Position numbers and translations under genes: made by a program. From Betaproteobacteria bacterium (GTDB taxonomy: Bacteria > Pseudomonadota > Gammaproteobacteria > Burkholderiales > Burkholderiaceae_C), in assembly GCA_016716535.1 (NCBI GenBank), contig JADJWD010000006.1, forward strand, positions 186,001 to 250,000: a stretch of DNA of 64,000 nucleotides, read 5' to 3'. Positions within the stretch are counted from its first letter, which is position 1, and each line of letters begins with the position of its first letter. This document shows, in pieces, positions 60,121 through 64,000 of the stretch. The notes below the pieces were generated by a model that was not told where the DNA came from, ran no database searches, and saw nothing but the letters and a program-made list of their open reading frames with translations.

Positions 60121-60169
60121 GCGAACTGGCGGTGAAACACCCGCCAATTCGCCACCGTTCTGGCGGGTG
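60121..60169. promoter_or_regulatory. mutually exclusive hairpins after the cobalamin operon
   Basis: A 12-bp stem (60121-60132 with 60141-60152, one G-T pair) shares its right arm with a second possible 9-bp stem: CACCCGCCA (60138-60146) with TGGCGGGTG (60161-60169). It lies in the 213 bp between the stop at 60172 and the protease start. It may be a terminator, a protein site or a switch. No gene lies in the gap. Confidence 0.45.
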
Positions 60170-60171
60170 TA

Positions 60172-61044
60172 CTAGCGTGGACCGCCCACCGCCCGCCTGA
60201 TCCACTTGTGCAGTTGCTCGAGCCCATCGGTCAGCGCCGCCGGGCCCGGCTGCAGGATGTCGCACGACTTGATCTCGTGCAGCGCACCGGCGCGCACCGC
60301 CGGCACATCGCCCCAGCCATCGCGCGCGGCCACTTTCTCGGGGCGGAACTTCTTGCCGCACCACGAGCCGATGATCACCTCGGGCGCGCGCCGCACCGGC
60401 TCCAGCGCATCGGCGACGATGCGATCGCGGCCCATCGGTCGAGCCGCCAACTCGGGGAAGATGTCGTCGCCGCCGGCGATCGCGATCAGCTCCGAGACCC
60501 ACTGGATCGCGCTGATCATCGGCTCGTCCCACTCCTCGAAGTAGGCGCGCGGCCGGCGCGGCCAGACGGCAGGGTCGGCGGTCTCGGCAGCGATCGCCGC
60601 GTGGCGCGCCTGGCAGGCGGCGATCCACACTTCGGCGCGATCGCTCGCGCCGACGAGCGCCGCCACGAGCCGCAGCGTCGAGAAGATCTCGGCGATGCTG
60701 CGCTGGTTGGTGACGAGCACGTTCAGCCCGGCGCGGATCAGCTTGTCGGCGAGCGCGGCCTGCATGTCCGAGAAGCCGATCACCAGATCGGGCTCGAGCG
60801 CGACGATGCGATCGATCTTGCCGTCGAGGAAGGCCGAGACGCGCGGCTTCTCCTGCCGCGCCTCGCGCGGGCGCACCGTGTAGCCGCTGATGCCGACCAG
60901 GCGACGCTGCTCGCCGAGCAGGTACAGCCACTCGGTCGTCTCCTCGGTCAGCGCGACGATGCGCTGCGGCCCGAAGGTGCTGTCGATGCGATCTGCGCGA
61001 TCGTCGCGACTCATGCGATCCACGCGGTCCACGCCGTTCGTCAT
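60172..61044 (-). CDS. cobalamin-binding-like protein without signal peptide
   Basis: 290 residues of the periplasmic-binding-protein (BtuF/FecB) fold: RIVALTEETTEWLYLLGEQ, GISGYTVRPREA, RIVALEPDLVIGFSD, and a C-terminal PEVIIGSWCGKKF. Unlike true binding proteins it has no signal peptide. The first 20 residues are a short Asp/Arg-rich repeat, and ATG 61014 is an alternative start. It is the last gene of the B12-type operon, 11 bp after the ATPase gene. It may be a cytoplasmic chaperone or sensor of the imported corrinoid, but this is inference. Confidence 0.75.
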   Translation of the reverse strand: MTNGVDRVDRMSRDDRADRIDSTFGPQRIVALTEETTEWLYLLGEQRRLVGISGYTVRPREARQEKPRVSAFLDGKIDRIVALEPDLVIGFSDMQAALADKLIRAGLNVLVTNQRSIAEIFSTLRLVAALVGASDRAEVWIAACQARHAAIAAETADPAVWPRRPRAYFEEWDEPMISAIQWVSELIAIAGGDDIFPELAARPMGRDRIVADALEPVRRAPEVIIGSWCGKKFRPEKVAARDGWGDVPAVRAGALHEIKSCDILQPGPAALTDGLEQLHKWIRRAVGGPR

Positions 61045-61055
61045 TGGCCTGCCTC

Positions 61056-61886
61056 TTACAGCGCCGGCACGACCACCCAGCGGCGCCGTCCTTGCACCAT
61101 CACCGGCTCGATGCTGAAGGCGGCGCCGAACACCCCGACGAGCCGCGCATGCAGCGCCGCGTCACCCGGCGCGCCGTCGGCGACGAGTCGGCCGTGGTCG
61201 AGCACGAGCACGCGGTCGGCGGCAAGCGCCGCGCCGAGGTCGTGCATCACCGCCAGCACCGCGGCACCCGCGCGCGCCCGTGCCGCGAAGCCGGCGAGCA
61301 GCGCGCGCTGGTGCGGCGCGTCCAGGTGCGCGGCCGGCTCGTCGAAGAGGAAGAGCCGCGGCTCGACCGCCAGCGCGCGCGCCAGCAGCACCCGCTGGCG
61401 CTCGCCGCCCGACAGCGCCGACAACCGCCGCGGCGCGAACGGCAGCGCCTCGGTCTCGGCCATCGCCGCGTGCACCGCGGCATCGTCATCGGCATTCATC
61501 GCGCCGAGCAGGCCGTGGCGCGGCAGACGCCCGAGCGCCACGACGTCGCGCGATGCGATCTCGGCTTCGGCGACATCGTGGCCGGCCTGCGCGAGCCAGG
61601 CGATCTGCGCAGCGCGCTGGCGCGCGGGCCAGGCGCCAAGCGGACGGCCGAGCCAGTCGATGGCGCCGCCGGCGGGTGCACGCAAACCCGCCAACACCGC
61701 CAGCAAGCTGCTCTTGCCGGCGCCGTTCGGCCCGACGAGGCTCACCCACTCGCCGGCGCGCAGCTCGAGCCCCACGTCATCGAGCACACGCCGGCCGTCG
61801 AGGTGCAGCGTGAGCCCGGCGGCGCGCAGCAGCACGGGCCGCGGGTCGTCAGGCGGCCTAACGTCGCTGTTGACTGCACTCGTCAC
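61056..61886 (-). CDS. btuD: ABC transporter ATP-binding protein (BtuD/FecE type)
   Basis: 276 residues from GTG 61886, which overlaps the permease stop (GTGA). Walker A VGPNGAGKSS, signature LSGGERQRVLLARAL, Walker B LFLFDEPAAHLD and H-loop AVMHDLGAAL are intact. It powers the vitamin B12- or siderophore-type importer with the adjacent permease. Corrinoid specificity is inferred from the operon. Confidence 0.9.
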   Translation of the reverse strand: MTSAVNSDVRPPDDPRPVLLRAAGLTLHLDGRRVLDDVGLELRAGEWVSLVGPNGAGKSSLLAVLAGLRAPAGGAIDWLGRPLGAWPARQRAAQIAWLAQAGHDVAEAEIASRDVVALGRLPRHGLLGAMNADDDAAVHAAMAETEALPFAPRRLSALSGGERQRVLLARALAVEPRLFLFDEPAAHLDAPHQRALLAGFAARARAGAAVLAVMHDLGAALAADRVLVLDHGRLVADGAPGDAALHARLVGVFGAAFSIEPVMVQGRRRWVVVPAL

Positions 61887-62968
61887 AGTGCCCCCGAGCG
61901 CCGGCGCAGCAGCGCCAGCAGGAACACGCCGCCGAGCAGCGCGGTGATCAGCCCGACCGGCAGTTCCTCGGGCGCGACGACGCGGCGCGCGAGCAGGTCG
62001 GCGGCGAGCAGCAGCACGCCGCCGGCCAGCGCCGACAGCGCCAGCAGCGCCGAGTGCGCCACAGTGACCCAACGCCGCACGAGATGCGGCGCGACGAGGC
62101 CGACGAAGGCGACGAGCCCCGCCTGCGCCACCGCGCAGCCGGTACACAGCGCCAGCAGAGCCAGCAGCAGCAGCCGCAGCCGCGGCACCGGCAGGCCGAG
62201 GCTCGCGGCGGTGGCCTCGCCGAGCACGAGGGCATCGAGCACCCGCGCGACGCGCATGGCCAGCGGCAGCGCCAGCGCCAGCACCGCGGCGAGCGCCGCG
62301 ACGCTGCCCCAGCCGAGGAAGCTCGTGCTGCCGAGCAGGAACACCTGGCGCGCGCGCAGCGCCTCGGGCGACAGCAGCGCCAGCAGGTCGGCAACGGCCG
62401 TCAGCACGACGCCGACGATGACGCCGGCCAGCAGCAGCACCATCGGCCGCGCCGCGCCGCGCGCCAGCACGAGCGTCAACGACACGCCGACGAGCGCGCC
62501 GCCGAAGGCCGCGCCGACCAGGCCCAGACGCAGCAGCGCGCCCGAGGTCGCGAGGCCGAGCGTGGCGCCGAAGAGACCACTCGCCGCGAGCACCGCCATC
62601 ACGCCGAGCCCCGCGCCGGCCGCGGTACCGAGCAGAAACGGGTCGGCGAGCGGGTTGCGAAAGAGCCCCTGCGCGATCGCGCCGGCCAGCCCGAGCAGCG
62701 CGCCGACGCCGAACGCGCCGAGCGTCCGCGGCGCGCGCACCGCGGCGATCAGATCGGCTTCGGCGCGCCAAGCGAACGAGAAGCCCTCGGCACCGGCGGC
62801 GAGGCCGAGCACGGTGAGCAGCAACGCGGCGAGCGTCAGCGCGAGGGCGAGGCGGACGGGCGCCGTGCTCGTCGCGTTCATCGGATTCACTGCGCTGCTC
62901 AGGTTCATCGCGCCATTCGCACTCACCGCGTTGGCCGCGCTCGTCGAATGAAGCAAGGGCGTCGACAT
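61883..62968 (-). CDS. btuC: ABC transporter permease (BtuC/FecCD type)
   Basis: 361 residues from ATG 62968; a GTG at 62980 is also in frame. About ten membrane helices with FecCD signatures: GAIAQGLFRNPLADPFLLGTAAGAGLG, LGSTSFLGWG and QAGLVAFVGLVAPHLVRR. The first 40 residues are a Ser/Ala/Asn-rich extension, odd for this family. Its stop overlaps the ATPase start. It lies 21 bp after the binding-protein gene. Confidence 0.9.
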   Translation of the reverse strand: MSTPLLHSTSAANAVSANGAMNLSSAVNPMNATSTAPVRLALALTLAALLLTVLGLAAGAEGFSFAWRAEADLIAAVRAPRTLGAFGVGALLGLAGAIAQGLFRNPLADPFLLGTAAGAGLGVMAVLAASGLFGATLGLATSGALLRLGLVGAAFGGALVGVSLTLVLARGAARPMVLLLAGVIVGVVLTAVADLLALLSPEALRARQVFLLGSTSFLGWGSVAALAAVLALALPLAMRVARVLDALVLGEATAASLGLPVPRLRLLLLALLALCTGCAVAQAGLVAFVGLVAPHLVRRWVTVAHSALLALSALAGGVLLLAADLLARRVVAPEELPVGLITALLGGVFLLALLRRRSGAL

Positions 62969-62989
62969 GGCTTCGCGCACCTCGACTGC

Positions 62990-63955
62990 TCAGCGCGGCG
63001 CCGCCGCCGCCAGCCGTTGCAGGCAATCGACCAGCACATCGGCCGCTTCGGCCAACCGCGGGCCCGAGCGCACGAGCGTGTCCCATTGCCCCGGTGCCAG
63101 CGCGCAGGTGCGGCCCTCGCGCAGCGCCGGCAATTGTGCCCAGCCGGGGCGCGCCGGCATCTCGGCCAGCACGGCCGCCGGCGCGACGATCAACTCGGGC
63201 TGCGCGCGCAGCACCCACTCCGGGTTCAACTGCGGAAAGGCGCCGAGCGACGCCGGCACGATGTTCGCCAGGCCCAGCCGCGCGAGGAGCGCGCCGACGA
63301 ACGACGCCTCGCCGGCCGCGAACGGCGCGCCGGCCACTTCGACGTAGACGCGCCGGCCGCGCAGCGCGGCAGGCACGCGCGCCGCGGCGGCGGCGATGCG
63401 GGCATCGAGCCGCTGCCACAGGCGCGCGCCGGCATGGTGATCACCCAGCGCCTGGCCGATGACGGCGGCGACGCGCCGCGCGTCTTCGAGCGACTGCGGA
63501 ATCAGCATGGCCACCGGCAGCCCGAGTGATTCGAGCCGCTCGATCAGCCGCGGCGCATTCGCCACCAGCACGAGGTCCGGCGCGAGCGCGACGATGCGCT
63601 CGACCTGCGCGTCCTCGAGCCCGCCGAGCTTGGGCAGCGCGCGCACGCTGTCGGGCCAGTTCGAGTAGCGGTCGGTGCCGACCAGGCGCGCACAAGCGCC
63701 GAGTTCGCAGACGGTTTCGGTGAGCGACGGGAGCAGCGAGACGATGCGGGTGGCCGGGGCGCGCAGGGTGAAGCGGCGGTGGCGGTCGTCGGTGAGGGTG
63801 ATGGGGGTCGGGGAGGGGCCCTTCGAACCCTCAGGGCGAACCGGGACGGTCTGAGCGAGAACGGGATGCGCAGGGAACAGGCTCGCGGCGATAACCGCGA
63901 ACGCAGCCGCCGCAGCCAACACACGCCCTTGCGCCGCCCCGCCCCACCCCACCAT
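62990..63955 (-). CDS. btuF: periplasmic corrinoid/siderophore-binding protein (BtuF type)
   Basis: 321 residues from ATG 63955, chosen because it overlaps the stop of the upstream TonB receptor (TGATG). The signal peptide (RVLAAAAAFAVIAASLFPAHPVLAQ) is followed by the binding fold: IVSLLPSLTETVCELGACARLVGTDRYSNWP, RIVALAPDLVLV, and GQWDTLVRSGPRL. Directly after the signal the sequence VRPEGSKG is the translation of a REP-like repeat (63818-63845). It delivers the ligand to the BtuC-type permease. Confidence 0.9.
   Translation of the reverse strand: MVGWGGAAQGRVLAAAAAFAVIAASLFPAHPVLAQTVPVRPEGSKGPSPTPITLTDDRHRRFTLRAPATRIVSLLPSLTETVCELGACARLVGTDRYSNWPDSVRALPKLGGLEDAQVERIVALAPDLVLVANAPRLIERLESLGLPVAMLIPQSLEDARRVAAVIGQALGDHHAGARLWQRLDARIAAAAARVPAALRGRRVYVEVAGAPFAAGEASFVGALLARLGLANIVPASLGAFPQLNPEWVLRAQPELIVAPAAVLAEMPARPGWAQLPALREGRTCALAPGQWDTLVRSGPRLAEAADVLVDCLQRLAAAAPR
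63818..63845. repeat. REP-like repeat inside btuF
   Basis: GCCCTTCGAACCCTCAGGGC followed by GAACCGGG matches the REP-like family seen at 54384, with inverted GCCCT and AGGGC ends. It is read in frame in btuF as VRPEGSKG, just after the signal peptide, so the element has been captured as a linker. Confidence 0.7.
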
Positions 63956-64000
63956 CAGAACCCTCCCTGCCAGCGCACCACCACCCACGCCTGACGGCCT
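63955..64000 (-). CDS. C-terminal end of a TonB-dependent receptor (probably BtuB-like), partial
   Basis: Only the last fourteen or so codons are in the window: alternating hydrophobic residues ending WVVVRWQGGF and then stop, the typical last beta strand of an outer-membrane barrel with terminal Phe. The stop overlaps the BtuF ATG (TGATG). It is therefore translated together with the importer genes and probably brings the same ligand across the outer membrane. Confidence 0.65.
   Translation of the reverse strand, partial: GRQAWVVVRWQGGF

Noticed and set aside
63955..64000. Cobalamin riboswitch for the btu operon
   Set aside because: The operon starts beyond the right edge. No B12-box-like sequence is visible in the gaps that can be seen.

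Overview
The window is about 70% GC. Short intergenic gaps, frequent GTG/TTG starts and gene content (PHA synthase, TRAP and peptide ABC transporters with Tat-type binding proteins, an EpsL-type exopolysaccharide locus, Anbu protease) point to a free-living betaproteobacterium of the Burkholderiales, probably near the Rubrivivax/Leptothrix/Roseateles group. It reads as chromosome: I found no insertion sequence, phage, CRISPR array, rRNA or tRNA gene.

Layout. 1-4950 (minus): end of an exopolysaccharide operon read leftward (initiating sugar-phosphate transferase, EpsL-like outer-membrane barrel, GDP-L-fucose synthase, GMC oxidoreductase cut by the window edge). 5358-6573: divergent TauE/SafE permease and DUF1841 gene. 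6799-14699: TRAP permease pair, MASE1 sensor kinase with FixJ-type regulator, a small-protein/antiporter/small-protein operon, then the TRAP binding protein on the opposite strand. 14925-20447: housekeeping (pmbA, darP, mogA, cysE, trmJ, suhB). 20449-21543: decayed MmgE/PrpD gene. 21664-27398: secreted protein, CBS/CorC transporter, AI-2E permease, mutS. 27521-32723: a compact block of four unusual regulators. 32767-37622: large TonB-dependent receptor, Anbu protease and alpha/beta hydrolase. 37801-42737: receiver-TPR protein, MAPEG protein, SDR and class I PHA synthase. 42753-50760: two amide/acyl-amino-acid hydrolases divergent from a complete five-gene peptide-type ABC importer. 50810-53402: NarL-type regulator, CHASE3 kinase and single-domain receiver. 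53659-57284: three small exported proteins and a GGDEF-EAL protein. 57418-59958: subtilase ending in ten identical hexapeptides. 60172-64000 (minus): cobalamin-type uptake operon (TonB receptor end, BtuF, BtuC, BtuD, signal-less binding protein).

The most unusual content is the regulator block at 27521-32723. It holds two paralogous, translationally coupled MocR-type proteins that have both lost the PLP-binding lysine. They are bracketed by two OmpR-type regulators whose receivers lack conserved phosphorylation-site residues. Other points of interest are the subtilase hexapeptide array, a REP-like element captured inside the btuF reading frame, the broken MmgE/PrpD gene, and in-frame microrepeat expansions inside otherwise conserved proteins.
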